The position numbers were made by a program, and so were the translations under genes. Below, piece after piece: positions 44,455 to 57,399 of a DNA stretch of 64,000 bases; within the stretch, counting starts at the first letter, position 1, and the number at the start of each line of letters is the position of its first letter. The notes under the pieces were generated by a model. That model did no database searches, had not been told where the DNA came from, and saw only the letters and a program-made list of their open reading frames with translations. The stretch is from Hofstenia miamia. Lineage: Eukaryota; Xenacoelomorpha; Acoela. The stretch covers positions 371,040 through 435,039 of the forward strand of contig SCFE01000025.1 in the NCBI GenBank assembly GCA_004352715.1, in the 5' to 3' direction.

Positions 44455-44885
44455 GATGGATCCAGGCCACTACTAAACACAACTCATTTAGCTTGACATT
44501 GTATTAAATAATCAAACAGTATCAAGAAAACAAAGTAAGAATTCTGAATAAAATTATTTATCTTTTGCTTAGTGTTTTGAATCTTTTATAGTAATTTTGG
44601 AAAAGTACCTGTTGATTTCAAATTTAAACTCTTCATCTGCCAATATGTTGCTAAAAATAATGGAAGTGATTTCGCCCCTTCAGTTTTGCTAAAAGTATTG
44701 TTATTGACAGATATTAATCTCTCATAGTTGACACTTATTTTTGCTTGGTTGTAAAATACAAATTAATCTAACTGATTGTACAATTTTATAATATTTCTAA
44801 TCGTAATTCTTCTTCACTCTTATTCTCTTCCTGATTTGATGTTAGCAGCTTAGTTGATTTGGATGATGCTACTCCATGCTTTTGC
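44455..44885. repeat. Dispersed repeat, copy 2
   Basis: Matches 18515-18950 in direct orientation, with frequent substitutions. It shares 'CCACTACTAAACACAACT', 'AATGGAAG(C/T)GA', 'ATATTAATCTCT' and 'GATTTGGATGATGCTAC'. Confidence 0.75.
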
Positions 44886-45719
44886 TTGGTTTGTTTTCTT
44901 TCTCCTGCAATTCTCCACCACTGCCTGATCTATTAACAAATGATCTTTGCATTCCACATTGTTTGTCCTATATCTCTTCTGCTCCTCTGGTATCAACCTT
45001 TTCTGTTCTAAGTAACATGTAAGCCTAATTGAAATAATGAAAGTTAGGGTGGCGTCATTAACAAAATGCTTAAATATTAAATATTTGTTAAATTAGATTC
45101 ATTTCAGTTAAGAATTGTAAAAATTAAAATTACTATGTTAATCTTTTGACAAATAGTCAAGGACAATATGAGTTTAATTCTCTCTAGGTAGAAGGTTTAA
45201 ATGCACAAGCTAATTGTTTGCTGTAACAAAATTATAAACAGGTTTGTCTTCATATGAAATTTATATTGAACAAACTGATTTGTGTACTTGGAAAAGCACC
45301 AAAACATACAATGACAGCAGAAAAGAAAACAAGTGAGGAAAAAGTACCAGAAAGTCTGGTATTAAAAAGTTCTCAATTTATTCATATTAAATTAGCTACT
45401 TTAACATTTTAACTTTTTCTGTTTGAAAATTGTATAGTTAACTTTTAACTATTCCTAAAACTTATCTCATATTCTGCTTATCACAAGTTACAGAATTCTG
45501 TTATATATATTTTATCTGATATTTATACTTTCATTTAATAAATTTTGTACAAGTATTAGTTCCTGCATAGTATTTTCTTAGCAATACAACTACATTCAAT
45601 AATAACATTATAAATATAATCATAAAACTAAAAATTACAAAAAATATCTTTAATTTTTATCTTACAAAACAATTTGTAATCTTGTACAAATGTGTGTACC
45701 TGTATGCATGTGCAATTCA

Positions 45720-45885
45720 ACATGTAAGAAATTGCCTATTAATATTTGGTTGAACATCTCCTGTATTTGATAATGGACTTTGTCCTTCATGGAAGAAACA
45801 AGTTTTTGACAAATTTCCATTGTAGCACTTGACACCCAGGTTTCCTTGATTGAATCCACCAAGCCTGAATAAGATGTGACATAAA
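45720..45885 (-). pseudogene. Possible Tc1 transposase C-terminus
   Basis: The minus strand reads ETWVSSATMEICQKLVSSMK and KVHYQIQEMFNQ, resembling the last helix of Tc1 transposases (pattern C-x-KLV-x-SM). Short and isolated, so tentative. Confidence 0.35.
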
Positions 45886-47860
45886 TTTTTGCTTGTAACA
45901 CTTTGAGACAGTCCCATTTGAACTTGAACTTACCTCAATCAATGCTTGTTTTTCAATTGAGATTTCTTTTCAAAGCATCTTCCCCAACAATCAAAAAATA
46001 ATGAATAGTTACTAATCATATCATAGTTTGAGACACTGTAACATTGAATGATGTCAGTGTTATTTTTATATGAAGATCACATCACATCACATGTGTCAAG
46101 GGGTGTACACCAAATAATCAAATCACATTGAATTCATATTTTAGATGTGTGCCTTAAATTAAGCTATTCCAAACTTTTGGCAGCTGCTGTATAATCAAGT
46201 TTCATTTACACTATTATATTTTATCTTTGTTATATATTTTAAGATAGATGCAAGCTCAATTAACTTAGACAAATTGTAAAATTTTCCACCAAATTGATGT
46301 TGTAGACTAAACTATCATTCATCTTAGGTTAAATTGTAGGGTTTTTACAGATTGCACCATCTGCATCCTTTGTATATAATGATGTTAGCAAGAAAGTTTA
46401 ACACAAGTTTGTATATTTATATGTAATGGTAATCATTCCTAGTAAATGTCTGTTTGTGATTAGTAAAATAAAACTCAACAAATGAATAAATGAATATTCT
46501 TTATTTTCTTGAATAATATTTTTAATATCCCTTTACATTGGTATTAGTAATTGAAGTTGCTTTTAAATGTTCATTTTTGACATTTTTGCTAAGCAAGTAA
46601 ATTTAAGCTTTTACATAATCTGCTAAGGCATTTCATTTAAATTAGTAAATGTTCATTTACCAAGTAGAAAACTATCATCTTAAACTGTCATTAATCCTGA
46701 TTGAGAGACTATATAATCTTTGTTCCTTTAACAAATTAGAGCAAAAGTAATTCTCCTAACCTACACTAGAAAGGTGTTGTCTAATTTACACATCACTTTT
46801 TTCATTAAGTACACATATTCCCAAAGCTATCTACAGAATGATTACTACAAATAAAGTTAAGTAAATGCAATAAACAGTAGTCATAAACTTACATTATCAA
46901 GCAGTAAGGAATCAACTGATGAGGAAGGTAGGTTAAAATTACATTAACAACCACAAGTTTGGGGTAGGGTTTTCACTCTGCTTCCTTTTCTCTCACAGCA
47001 GTCATCTTTATGAAACAATACTTAACACAGAATAAATGGAAAAATCCAAAATAGATAATTTTGAGTAGCATGGAAAAGAAAGTGTAGAATTGATTCATAG
47101 TAATCCTAATGTCAACAAACATATTTTATGCATATTGGCTAAACAATAGTTGAATTATGAAGCCATTACAATAACCATTCCAATTCTATTAGAGAAGAAT
47201 GTTATGAAATTCTGTACATAAATTGGCATCACAAATTTCAGCTCCACATGTTGTATAATCTGGAAGCTTGTTAAAGATTTACACTTAATTACTTATTGGA
47301 TATTTTGATGCTATCCCCAACACTCATACAAAATTGTTTTCATTTATTATTTTAATGTATCTTAATAAAATACTTAACATGCGACAAATTAAACCAATCT
47401 GCAATCATTTTGTAAAACATTTAAGACAAGCTGAGCTAAGTTTTATCCCTTCAAAAATTGGAATGTGTAACTATAGTTCTGGTTGTGACATAAAAATTAT
47501 CCAGGTTATTTTTTGCTTAAAATTTAACTACAAATGAATCAACTCATGCCTTGCAACTTAAGCACAAAAAAGTGACTACATCACACTGGAGGAAAAAAAT
47601 AGCCTTATAAAAAGTTAAAAGAAAGGCAGGTTAATATACACTCTTATTAAATAATAAATAAACTTGTTAAATTGTTAAGAATAAGGATTTTATTTTGAAA
47701 GTTTCGTACATTTTTCATTAGTTGACATGTAACTGCATATAAATTGAAGTTATAATAGTCTGATAATTTTTCATTGAGCAGTGTTATATTTATTATATGT
47801 AATGGCAGTAAAATAGAAAATATCAATTATTAATATTTTTTCTATCTATCTATCTATATA

Positions 47861-47894
<34 letters not shown>

Positions 47895-48119
47895 NATTAA
47901 TTTTAACCGCAAATCCAACACATGTGCTTGTTCAATTGCGGGGGGACATCCAGGGTCAATCATTAGCATCGACTCATCACATTTGGCCACAGATGCAGGA
48001 ATGCAACTGGATGCTAGAATGTGAGTTAACGTTATGCCTAAGAACACCTAAGAACCTAAGGAATCTGGAAGACACGCTTGGACAATTACATTATCTTATA
48101 ATTTAATTTTGATAAGTTC
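45886..48119. other. AT-rich intergenic sequence
   Basis: Contains (TCTA)n/(TA)n at 47838-47894 ending in one N. No gene recognised. Confidence 0.45.
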
Positions 48120-48624
48120 AAGTAGGCTATGAAAGTATCATACTTCTCAAGTTGATTGAAATGCAAAAATGTGAAGGAGTAACAGAAACAGTACAATAAC
48201 TTTGCTATGGCCAATGCAATCTACAGCTATAAAGGGAAGTATTATTATATAGATCCACTAATCTGTTTGAGAGAACTTCTAACTCATTATGCTTTCTCAG
48301 TAAAAACTTCAAAACGGCATCTGATTCAATGCCTGCACCAAGAACAACGAATTCACTAAAGGAAGTTATGCAAATTCCAGGAAAAACTTTACTGAACATG
48401 GAAACCTAAATTTCAACTTTGAAGAATTTACCTGTAGCATAATTTTAGCTGCTGAAAACTACATTTGTGAGATCTTCCAATACTTTTTAGCTTCATCAGC
48501 AACATTTCTGCCATCTTGATAAAAGTTCAATTTCATTAGTTTTTTAAGGATTTGTTTTTCATTTAAGATACTTATAAAAGTTGCTTATGTGATAGATAGG
48601 TCTGTATCTATCTATCTATCTATA

Positions 48625-48685
<61 letters not shown>

Positions 48686-49642
48686 AATCAGTGATTTAAA
48701 TAAAGTTGATTAAATTTTATTTGTTATATTCTTTTATAATGCTATATGTTAGAGACACTAAATTTGAAGTTGTCAAAAATTAAATCATTTATTTTTTTGG
48801 CCATGATTTTGGCGTTACCTATATAGAGTTGTGATATATATTCTACTCTTTCTTATTATTAGGTAATAAATAAACTCTGAAAAGTCTATAATAAGCTTTC
48901 TTAAACTCCTGAGCTTGGTCAAGACACTGTGGAAAAATAATATTCTTTATTCATTTCATAACACATTACTTAAACCAAAAGTTTTACAAACCAGGTTTCA
49001 TGTAATCAAAACAAATTGTTTTCTAAAGTAGCTAGTAAGGAATAAGAGCAAACTGGTAAACAATGCATTATAAGATTAAAATAGCATGTGAATGCTAAGT
49101 GCCTATGCTAACTTAGATTTACAAAAGTGTGGTAAATCATAGTAACATAAACTTATGTTGTTGTGCAGATTTTCTTTTTATTAAAATGTCTCTACATGAG
49201 CCAACCTTCTCACCAATAGTGGCTACATTCTCAAGTCTAATTTTCTCAAAGAATTTAGGGACAAAACTCCATTAAGTGGAAAAAGAGAATTCTTGTGATG
49301 ATTTATTGAATAAATATAATTATACAAAATTCTAATTTTTGAGTTTTGAGTAGGAATAGGGACAGTGTTTTTTGTCAGATCTAAATCAGAAGAAGAATAA
49401 AAATCACATTTGTCTAGAGAAGCCACTTCTATTGTAGAATCACAGGGCACTCTCACCACTCAAGCTGCACTGGGTTACTCTTAGGTTCTTCTGAAGGTTG
49501 CAAAGATAGCCATCACAGAGAGTGACCCATGTTCTAACAAAAAAAAAGAACATTTGTAGTTCACCAATTTCATTAAAGAAAACCTGAAACCAATCACTGA
49601 GAAAGCATTCCATATAGCAACCAATTCACATGGCATCATGCT
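48120..49642. repeat. 1523-base duplication, copy 1
   Basis: It appears identical, including microsatellite length, to 49644-51166 at a constant offset of 1524. The copies are joined by one N. Minus-strand open frames at 48205-48399 and 49223-49459 recur unchanged in copy 2. No domain recognised in them. Confidence 0.9.
48605..48686. repeat. (TCTA)n/(TA)n microsatellite
   Basis: Compound array inside the duplicated segment; the other copy is at 50129-50210. Confidence 0.95.
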
Positions 49643-49643
49643 N

Positions 49644-50148
49644 AAGTAGGCTATGAAAGTATCATACTTCTCAAGTTGATTGAAATGCAAAAATGTGAAG
49701 GAGTAACAGAAACAGTACAATAACTTTGCTATGGCCAATGCAATCTACAGCTATAAAGGGAAGTATTATTATATAGATCCACTAATCTGTTTGAGAGAAC
49801 TTCTAACTCATTATGCTTTCTCAGTAAAAACTTCAAAACGGCATCTGATTCAATGCCTGCACCAAGAACAACGAATTCACTAAAGGAAGTTATGCAAATT
49901 CCAGGAAAAACTTTACTGAACATGGAAACCTAAATTTCAACTTTGAAGAATTTACCTGTAGCATAATTTTAGCTGCTGAAAACTACATTTGTGAGATCTT
50001 CCAATACTTTTTAGCTTCATCAGCAACATTTCTGCCATCTTGATAAAAGTTCAATTTCATTAGTTTTTTAAGGATTTGTTTTTCATTTAAGATACTTATA
50101 AAAGTTGCTTATGTGATAGATAGGTCTGTATCTATCTATCTATCTATA

Positions 50149-50209
<61 letters not shown>

Positions 50210-51166
50210 AATCAGTGATTTAAATAAAGTTGATTAAATTTTATTTGTTATATTCTTTTATAATGCTATATGTTAGAGACACTAAATTTGAAGTTGTCAA
50301 AAATTAAATCATTTATTTTTTTGGCCATGATTTTGGCGTTACCTATATAGAGTTGTGATATATATTCTACTCTTTCTTATTATTAGGTAATAAATAAACT
50401 CTGAAAAGTCTATAATAAGCTTTCTTAAACTCCTGAGCTTGGTCAAGACACTGTGGAAAAATAATATTCTTTATTCATTTCATAACACATTACTTAAACC
50501 AAAAGTTTTACAAACCAGGTTTCATGTAATCAAAACAAATTGTTTTCTAAAGTAGCTAGTAAGGAATAAGAGCAAACTGGTAAACAATGCATTATAAGAT
50601 TAAAATAGCATGTGAATGCTAAGTGCCTATGCTAACTTAGATTTACAAAAGTGTGGTAAATCATAGTAACATAAACTTATGTTGTTGTGCAGATTTTCTT
50701 TTTATTAAAATGTCTCTACATGAGCCAACCTTCTCACCAATAGTGGCTACATTCTCAAGTCTAATTTTCTCAAAGAATTTAGGGACAAAACTCCATTAAG
50801 TGGAAAAAGAGAATTCTTGTGATGATTTATTGAATAAATATAATTATACAAAATTCTAATTTTTGAGTTTTGAGTAGGAATAGGGACAGTGTTTTTTGTC
50901 AGATCTAAATCAGAAGAAGAATAAAAATCACATTTGTCTAGAGAAGCCACTTCTATTGTAGAATCACAGGGCACTCTCACCACTCAAGCTGCACTGGGTT
51001 ACTCTTAGGTTCTTCTGAAGGTTGCAAAGATAGCCATCACAGAGAGTGACCCATGTTCTAACAAAAAAAAAGAACATTTGTAGTTCACCAATTTCATTAA
51101 AGAAAACCTGAAACCAATCACTGAGAAAGCATTCCATATAGCAACCAATTCACATGGCATCATGCT
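49644..51166. repeat. 1523-base duplication, copy 2
   Basis: A direct repeat of 48120-49642. Unlike copy 1 it continues into unique sequence on the right (GAAGCCATATGAAG), while copy 1 alone continues on the left. That pattern is expected if two overlapping contig ends were joined without merging. Confidence 0.9.
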
Positions 51167-51179
51167 GAAGCCATATGAA

Positions 51180-51861
51180 GAAAGCAATCCTGACTTGCCA
51201 AGGTGCTGATTGTGTGTCTCAAGTATTAATTTCTAGCTCAAATAAACAATTTAGCTCATGTAAATAAATATAATAATAGCATGTAGTTACCATCATTCTC
51301 ATTGGCCAACAGCATATTATATTTGCATAGTGTGATGTTAAGTGCCTGTACGAAAATGATCAAAGAAAAAGTTGTTATTCCCTACTTGTATTCTTAGCCT
51401 TAATGCGACCACAATATGGGCTGCCAACTGTCAGAGGGCTAGTTATCACCCTAGGCACAGCAGAGTAACTCCCAAATTATCACCAGATCTTACACAAAAT
51501 TTATTATTATAAAATCCATAACACCCAAAATGGTTAGTAATTTAATAAAGAAAAAAGTAATGATGTCCAAGTGAGACAAAACTTTTTTGGGCTTGGCTAC
51601 AATGTCTTCCCTACTTTTTATACAAAAATCAGTAAATAATTACTGGTAATCTGTATACAAAGTTGTCACATGAATTCCCTTGCAAATTAAACAAGTAATC
51701 ACACTTTTCTATAATTTGAGGTGACAACAATTAAATTTATTGTAAAACTACACTTGAAAATAGATAAATTACTAAAATAGAATGTAAAATTAGCACCAAT
51801 TGATTAGAGTGTGAAATAATTGAATTAAAAATAAAGAGGGCACCCTGAGTAACTATACACT
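51180..51861 (-). repeat. Old relic LTR of the 11.5-kb element's family
   Basis: Diverged but collinear with the left LTR (5100-6044): 'TGTCTCAAGTATTAATTTCTAGCTC', CCACAATATGGGCTG, TATCACCCTAGGCAC, ACTCCCAAATTATCACC, CTACTTTTTATAC and finally CCCTGAGTAACTATACA at the end, against CCCTGAGTGACTCTACA. No internal element sequence follows, so it is an ancient solo LTR in the same orientation as the full element. Confidence 0.75.
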
Positions 51862-52019
51862 ATTGTGTATTCTGAATAGCAAATCAAATTAGAACTTAGT
51901 ATAAGAATTCAATTAGTGTAATTAAGTGAAACTTATTTATGCAAGAACATTTGTTCATGCAATGACAAAACATATAGAAACCACAAAGGCAACACAATTC
52001 CAATTGTAGGCTACAGCAG

Positions 52020-52290
52020 AAGAGGTGACTACCTCAAGCCATGCTCAATAGAGACAATGTCAGATAAATAGATTACAAAGAGCAAGAAATTCAGTAGAGA
52101 ACCTTGAGGTACACTACTAAGGATATCAAATGCCTTGGTAATGTAGTCAGTGTGTTTGACTTCAAAAATTGCAATTCATTGGAAAGTCTATTATCATATA
52201 CATAAAATTTGTAGGTAATTGAGGAATTCATGAAGGTATCTACAAATTCATGTCAAATTCAATAAATGTCTTGTTGAACTGGCTGTCTTT
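52020..52290 (-). pseudogene. Non-LTR RT fragment
   Basis: The minus strand reads NRLSNELQFLKSNTL and then SSVPQGSLLNFLLFVIYLSD, the RT motif 'GVPQGSxLxPLLFxIYxxD' of LINE-type elements. One frameshift lies between the two blocks. The rest of the element is missing. Confidence 0.65.
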
Positions 52291-55151
52291 CAAAAAACAC
52301 TAAGCTCTCTGTTATTTATATAATTAGTGATTTATTGTAGAATCTGTACAACAGTTGAAATAGACAGCTTTAGGTAAGGATATACCACTTTACTATTAAT
52401 AATCTCTTCTCTTGACATGTACAATTCCAAACTGTAAGCCTGTGATCAAAATATTATCAATTAACATTATAGGTTACAATTGTTAGTACAACTAATTGTA
52501 ATACAACCACTAATTGAACTCCATTTAGATCCAGAGCCAGATATCACTAGGGTTGAAACCTGATGCCAAGAAATGCAACAAAGAAGAACAGACATGGTAA
52601 ATAATCACCAGTTGCCAAAGCATTGGTTGTAACTCATGAACAAGCCTCAGTGCAAGTGAATCTCTCAGTGTGTGGTAATTGGAACTCTGATTCAATTTTA
52701 GTGCATTGATTGTTTTTGTTATGATGGAATTTTGCACTAAACAAATGTTCACATCCTGGCTGCATCCGCTTATTATAGATCTTACATTAAAATAACCCTA
52801 TATGTAAATATGCATATATGGACCCTGTTTACATGTAAACAATCAATACAGTCTGCAGAAACAAGGTCCCTGAGTTGACAAATACTGTAAACATATATAA
52901 AATAGTGGGGCTCTTAGGCACCTCATATGTATAATAGATCTTATTATTATACCATAAGAATTTGTATCTAAAACAGTTTAGTCTAAGGGTAGCTTTCTAG
53001 CTATTTGATGACATGCTCTTATTTCAGTAATTGATTTGATTGAAAAGCTAAGTGGATAAAAACTCCTATCTGTACACTTAACTTAAGAACACAAACTGAG
53101 CTCCAGGCTATCAGCTGAATGTCTGAGTGTGCAGCAGCTCTGAAATCCCTTTAAATGAATTTAGGGACTACCTGAGAGCTACCCATAAAAGATAAATCTG
53201 GTGTAACTAAATTCATCACTCTACTAATGGGATACAATCTATTTATAGTAAATTTTCACAAAGATATAAACAATTGACATGAATATGGTCTTAATTTTAA
53301 AGATATTTACTAATTCTTTGTCTGATTTCATTATGCAAAATCATCACTAAATTAGCTGTAGGGTTTTTGTCTGTTATCATTTTGACAAACAAATCTCTCA
53401 AAAACTGCACTAATAATTGTTGTACAAAATATGAGTGATAATTATGTTGTTACAAAGAATTAATCATTAACACCAATTGAGTCTTGGTTTCCTCTTGTTA
53501 AGCAACATTATTTGATTTCTATAGTCCTTTGTCCCAACAATATCAATGTTAGTCTAGTGGACAAGCTGGAGTATTGGCTACAAACACACCCTGATCATTT
53601 CTGGAAAAATATGAAGACACCTCTATCTCCAGATATTGCTGCCCTTCAAATAACCCCAAATTTCAATTGCCTCTATCTCATGGGGCATCCTAATTACAAA
53701 GAAGTAAATAATTATCAAAATATTCTCATGTTTCCAAATAGATAAAGATCTACTTAAATTTAAACATGAAGTTAATGTTTATATGATCAAAGCAGTATGC
53801 TTGCAAAACACAGAAATCATGTTCATATAATATCATGTTTATATAATATTGCAAAGAACATGATTTTCTCATATGTCATTAATTTTATAACAAAATTTTT
53901 CATTAGAATTCTTCATATTTTTTTTATTAGAAAATTTATAACAATTATTTTTGTTCCAACATTTTTTGTAAATTTATATAGTAATTTTAATAAACAATTT
54001 GAAACAGCACTCTAATCTAAGTAGAAATATTTAATTTCAAAAGAATTAGAGACTTATACACAATATTAAAATTCTCTTTGTGAAATTTTAATTTTTCATC
54101 AAATGTTTCACCCAAAATGTTTAAATTTATGAACTATTTTATATTACTAATATAAGGAAGCTTCACACTTTCCATAGTTATGTAATTTGCAATTCTAAAA
54201 TATCTTAGAATAAAAAGCAAATTGGTTTGCTTGAAAGGATTCTAAAATTATTAAAATTTGGAATTGTGGAATCTCCACTATCAAAAGTACCAGGCATTAA
54301 AATAGTTTTGTCATCTGTAAAAGCTGAAATAAAACCATTAAATATGATAAGAAGCTATTTTCATAAGCATCATTTACAAACTGTTTTACCAGATTGGGCA
54401 ACTAAAAGTTCCTCTTAGAGCTCCGGCATCAGCCCTTGGTATTTTAGAACAAACATTATTAATGCTAGTGAAATATAATCTTGTTTCAAGAAATTTAAAA
54501 TTTACATGTTAATCCATTACAAATATTTGTATACCAGTAATTATTATAAAATGATCTATTATCTCAAAAGTTTTGATTTTTCCAAAGTAAATAATTTGTA
54601 ATAATTATAATTTACTTTAGGCTTAAAAAATTCTTTACTAAGTGTAGTTGAGACCCATTGGGTAGAAAGAACATTTTTATTGAATTTTTATGTAGATGAT
54701 AAATTTTGGACATTTTTTAAAATTCCATTGCTTGTACATACAAATTTCTCAATGATCAATAAAACGTTATATATCTGACCTACACTTATTGTACAAGATT
54801 TTAGCATTTCTAAGTGTACCAGTACTATATAACAACATTTGTGACCATTTCCATTGCTGAATGCCATCTAGTGTCCACCAACGATTTTGCAAAACGATTT
54901 TTAAACGTTTTCTTAATTATTCCAAAACAATTCGTAAATGTTTGAAACTTCTTAATTATGACATAAAAATTGTTGCAAAATATGCGTTGTGGACAGCTAT
55001 TGAGATAATTTGCTAGGAATTGTTTAATATAAAAGATGCATTCAGCTAAAAATAGATTTATATACTGTGTTTATTAACTATGCAATTGTGGTTGTGCTTA
55101 AGACAAAATGAGTAGGCTTAGAAATCGAAAAAAACATTGTGTGCCTATAAC
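52291..55151. other. AT-rich sequence with weak protein-like stretches
   Basis: 53500-53750 (+) contains HPDHFWKNMKTPLSPDIAAL, faintly like the 'PxSPDLNPLD' block of Tc1/mariner transposases. 54227-54470 (+) has an unidentified protein-like segment (ESPLSKVPGIKIVLSSVKAE, then VPLRAPASALGILEQTLLML after a frameshift). Neither is secure. Confidence 0.35.
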
Positions 55152-55951
55152 AACGGCGCCGCGAGCGGGGGGAGGAGGGACAGCTGCCCCCCTCCCCTTT
55201 CATGGTGACTTGATTGAATTTATTAGAGTTTTTTCAAAATCAAAATCTTGAATTTCTTTGTAATACTTGATTTAAATAAATTTAAAATGTATTCACTATT
55301 GTGCTAAATGCATTGGAACATATTTTTACTGTATGAAATACATTTATCCATTTTTACATTCTAATGTATATAGATGCATACAGGTGAATTATACTATTAA
55401 TACATAAAAAGTGAAAAACATTTTTAGGTTAACAAATATTTTTTCTATATTGATTAAAAAAAATTTTTAAATCTTCTGGAAATCTGGAAAATAATGGTGT
55501 TATTTTGAAATTTACTTCCATTTGAAATTCAGTTTATCAGATATAAAGTGTTCCCACTCCTGATATGGTAAATATTAATTTCAAAATAGTTGAGTGGAAG
55601 AAAATTACAAACAATAGGCCTATATTATATTTTTATCAGGTTTGCCGTGGTACAGCTTTTTTTCTGTCCCATTACCATCCCACATCCCATGGGACATCCT
55701 ATCTCCCACGACAACCTTGAGCTTTACACATGTAATGGGGGATTAAAGCAGATTCTAGCACGTTACTTCAGATAATCAAATGCTTAGAAAAAAGATCTCA
55801 TCTCGTTTTCTCTTTCAATTAAATGATAAAATTTCCTCAAAAATAAATAAAATTTTTTTCGACAAAAACAGGTTTCTAAAATATCACACCTCATACGTGC
55901 AAAACAAAAAATTTTTGCCCCTCCTTTAAGAAGTTTCTCGCGGCACCATTT
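55152..55951. mobile_element. Candidate short inverted-repeat element
   Basis: 'AACGGCGCCGCGAG' at 55153-55165 and the reverse complement of 55938-55951 ('AATGGTGCCGCGAG') form an inverted pair in otherwise AT-rich DNA, about 800 bases apart. C-rich/G-rich words follow inside each end. No transposase. Could be a DNA-transposon derivative. Confidence 0.35.
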
Positions 55952-56584
55952 GGCCTATAATGTTACAGATTTTCAATAACAATATTAGCTCATGCCTAAT
56001 TTTTTTTCAATAAGTGATAAAATTTAAAAAATTGCTGGAAAGATTAAAGTTAAATCATTTTTTCTTTGGAAAGAAAATTCTAACAATCTTGTTAAAAAAG
56101 ATTTGAGAAAACCATTCTATTTACACGTATTCCGCGAATTATGCCTTAAGAATGATATAGCTTAATGTGAGCTAAGTTTAGCTATGACAATGCCTGTAAG
56201 TGTTATAACTGCATTGATTTTCTTTGTGGTTTTCCACTATTCTCTATTGAATGACTAATGTGAGGATTATGCTAGACAGACTTGAACAGAACACTTTCAA
56301 AATCAACAATCATTGCGTTTGTAGAATCACTTGGTGAAAATTAAGGATATAATTTCTAAGAAAGACCGGTAGAGACTAATATCGAAAGTCTAGGAAACTT
56401 TAGTCCCCAATTTGTGTAGAGAATGACTTTAGGGCTAGCAGACACTAATATTGAAAACCATAATCTCATTAGTTTTGATTTGTAAATCCTTTGATTTATT
56501 TTGTTTCGATTTATTTGAATTTTGGTGCAGTAGTTTTTTATTTTCAATCTTAAGATTACGAATTACAATTGAGTATTTGATTAA

Positions 56585-56860
56585 TTTTCCCCTCGTTTTA
56601 AATCTTTAAATCTTCCATTAACTTGCACACGGGAAGGAGATGTATTTTACGTTCTCAAAGAACAGGATCCCGAGGGATTTGGGCAATGTATGCGTATGAC
56701 AAGAGAAGTTATTGAACCTTTTAAAAAATTTAAAGAAGCAAAAAATTTCCATGAGCAATTTTGTTGCCCTTGTCCCTACCACGAGCACTATTTTTTAAGC
56801 CATGGCTTTGACGAGCATATTCAGATCGCAAATAATGCCATCCCATTAATCTATGTTTAA
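56585..56860 (+). pseudogene. Possible PIF/Harbinger transposase N-terminal fragment
   Basis: An open frame without an ATG at its start reads REGDVFYVLKEQDPEGFGQC, then MRMTREVIEPFKKFKEAKNF, ending at TAA 56858. The pattern 'F..L..xDPExF..xxRMT.E.....' resembles the start of PIF/Harbinger transposases. The cysteine/histidine-rich tail (CCPCPYHEHYF) does not fit and may lie beyond a deletion. It is convergent with a MADF-like frame 20 bases away, which supports the idea because Harbinger elements carry such a pair. Confidence 0.4.
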
Positions 56861-56879
56861 AATCCAATACACATGTTGA

Positions 56880-57041
56880 TTACAACATACAATCTCCGAA
56901 ATTTTCTTTATGTTCGTGAAGAACTTCTTCCCAAGCCTTTTGTTTTAATATCTTATTCCTGTAAGATTTTATGTTCGTATTCCAAAATACTTCATGCGCT
57001 TGCACTGATTCAATGAGCTTATACATGTAATTGACGTCCAT
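56880..57041 (-). CDS. MADF/SANT-like N-terminal exon
   Basis: From an ATG with good context (CACAATGG) at 57041, 53 codons read MDVNYMYKLIESVQAHEVFW, then SYRNKILKQKAWEEVLHEHK. This is the first half of a MADF domain (pattern 'LI..V..x..LW....xYk.r..k..AWeei'), a DNA-binding Myb/SANT relative. A good donor, GTATGT, lies just before the stop, so the reading may continue by splicing. MADF proteins occur both as host factors and as the accessory protein of PIF/Harbinger transposons; the neighbouring fragment favours the latter. Confidence 0.5.
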   Translation of the reverse strand: MDVNYMYKLIESVQAHEVFWNTNIKSYRNKILKQKAWEEVLHEHKENFGDCML

Positions 57042-57399
57042 TGTGTTTTTTTAATAACAAAAATCCGCAGCAGTAAGCAGAATGCACACAAACGGTAAAT
57101 ATTTACGCGAATTATACTGAGAAAATCAATTGCCTCAGATTGTTTTGAATAATTACGCGAATAAAATTTAAGGGCGAACACACGTGAACATTTTAATTAC
57201 AACCAATCCCGCGCTTAAATAATCATCGTGTGTTTCGGGCCTAAGTATGTTGCTTAACTAAGCTTCGCGAGTGAAAAAGTGTTTTAAAGCAAATTGTACG
57301 CAACGTGCACTTAATCATTGACAATTGTATAAACTTAAAAGAAAACTGCTTTTGAGTTGATTATTAGAATCAATTTGGTTTAGCTACGAACCTGATTTT

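Noticed and set aside
53500-53750. Tc1/mariner-like 'LSPDIAAL' block
   Set aside because: Similarity is limited to a few residues without supporting motifs or termini.
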